From: Micromussa lordhowensis
Lineage: Eukaryota > Cnidaria > Anthozoa > Scleractinia > Lobophylliidae
Assembly (NCBI GenBank): GCA_964020085.1
Contig: CAXHUQ010000803.1
Span: forward strand, 1-64,000
Length of the DNA: 64,000 nucleotides
Reading direction: 5' to 3'
Shown here: in pieces, positions 63,821 through 64,000 of the stretch
How the letters are laid out: each line of letters starts with the position of its first letter
Numbering within the stretch: the first letter of the stretch is position 1
The notes under the pieces: model-generated
Seen by the model: only the letters and a program-made list of their open reading frames with translations
Database searches by the model: none
What the model was told of the DNA's origin: nothing
Position numbers and translations under genes: made by a program

Positions 63821-64000
63821 CTGAGGAAAAAAAAACTAAATACACTAAAAATAATTATATCGACATGGAAGGCGTTGCTTCTGACGATCAACAAGATGCT
63901 GTGAAACTAGTCTGCCATACAAAACTGTTGCTGAGCATCACGTCTAAAAATGTTTAATGAACAAACAGTCGTATCAATAATCACTGTTCACAACAGTCTT
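63821..64000. other. Window edge, nothing recognised
   Basis: Presumed intron if the exon at 63631-63820 is real. Confidence 0.3.

Noticed and set aside
1..64000. CRISPR arrays, bacterial operons or phage-type genes
   Set aside because: The spaced repeats present are minisatellites or MITEs, and gene structure and repeats are those of an animal nuclear genome.

Overview
The window looks like animal nuclear DNA, most probably from an anthozoan cnidarian such as a stony coral. It is AT-rich, gene-sparse and crowded with short inverted-repeat elements (MITEs), tRNA-derived SINEs, RTE-like and L1/Tx1-like LINE relics and a Penelope-like reverse-transcriptase fragment. Several open frames end at canonical splice sites. 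The organism call is inference from this repeat style and from the exchanger gene at the right; no marker in the window names a species. All alignments and percentages given are by eye.

The main content (about 5.3-44.8 kb) is a cluster of six intronless genes for one family of multi-pass membrane proteins of 541-546 residues: 5344-6981(-), 13544-15169(+), 22871-24502(-), 27401-29026(+), 39037-40668(-) and 43205-44845(-). I cannot assign them to a known family. They fall into two subfamilies that follow strand: alpha (the two + genes, about 98% identical) and beta (the four - genes). The convergent pair at 13.5-24.5 kb and the pair at 27.4-40.7 kb, with their flanks, are two copies of one duplicated module (about 11.94-25.34 kb and 26.54-41.7 kb). 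The second copy is longer mainly because of later insertions. Because the modules are paralogous, each often supplies the empty site for an insertion in the other, which lets several insertions be delimited to the base.

The repeats are well structured. Four groups of elements bounded by TTAA occur, twice abutting through a single shared TTAA. A 1,036-bp element at 29917-30952 has long inverted ends and a perfect 9-bp target duplication, and carries a reverse-transcriptase fragment. Between 31.5 and 37.2 kb there is a four-level nest: tandem MITEs, then a foldback element, then a 5'-truncated LINE, then a 2.4-kb terminal-inverted-repeat element that itself carries a phase-consistent four-exon reading frame of unknown function. 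Two tandem arrays (20 bp x about 29; 93 bp x 7) produce artefactual open frames.

The right part (about 45-64 kb) is mostly repeats plus one confident gene, an intronless K+-dependent Na+/Ca2+ exchanger (SLC24/NCKX-like) at 58174-59697(+). Two candidate exons of a minus-strand gene (60963-61165 and 63631-63820) suggest a convergent neighbour that runs off the right edge. No functional tRNA, rRNA or CRISPR was seen.
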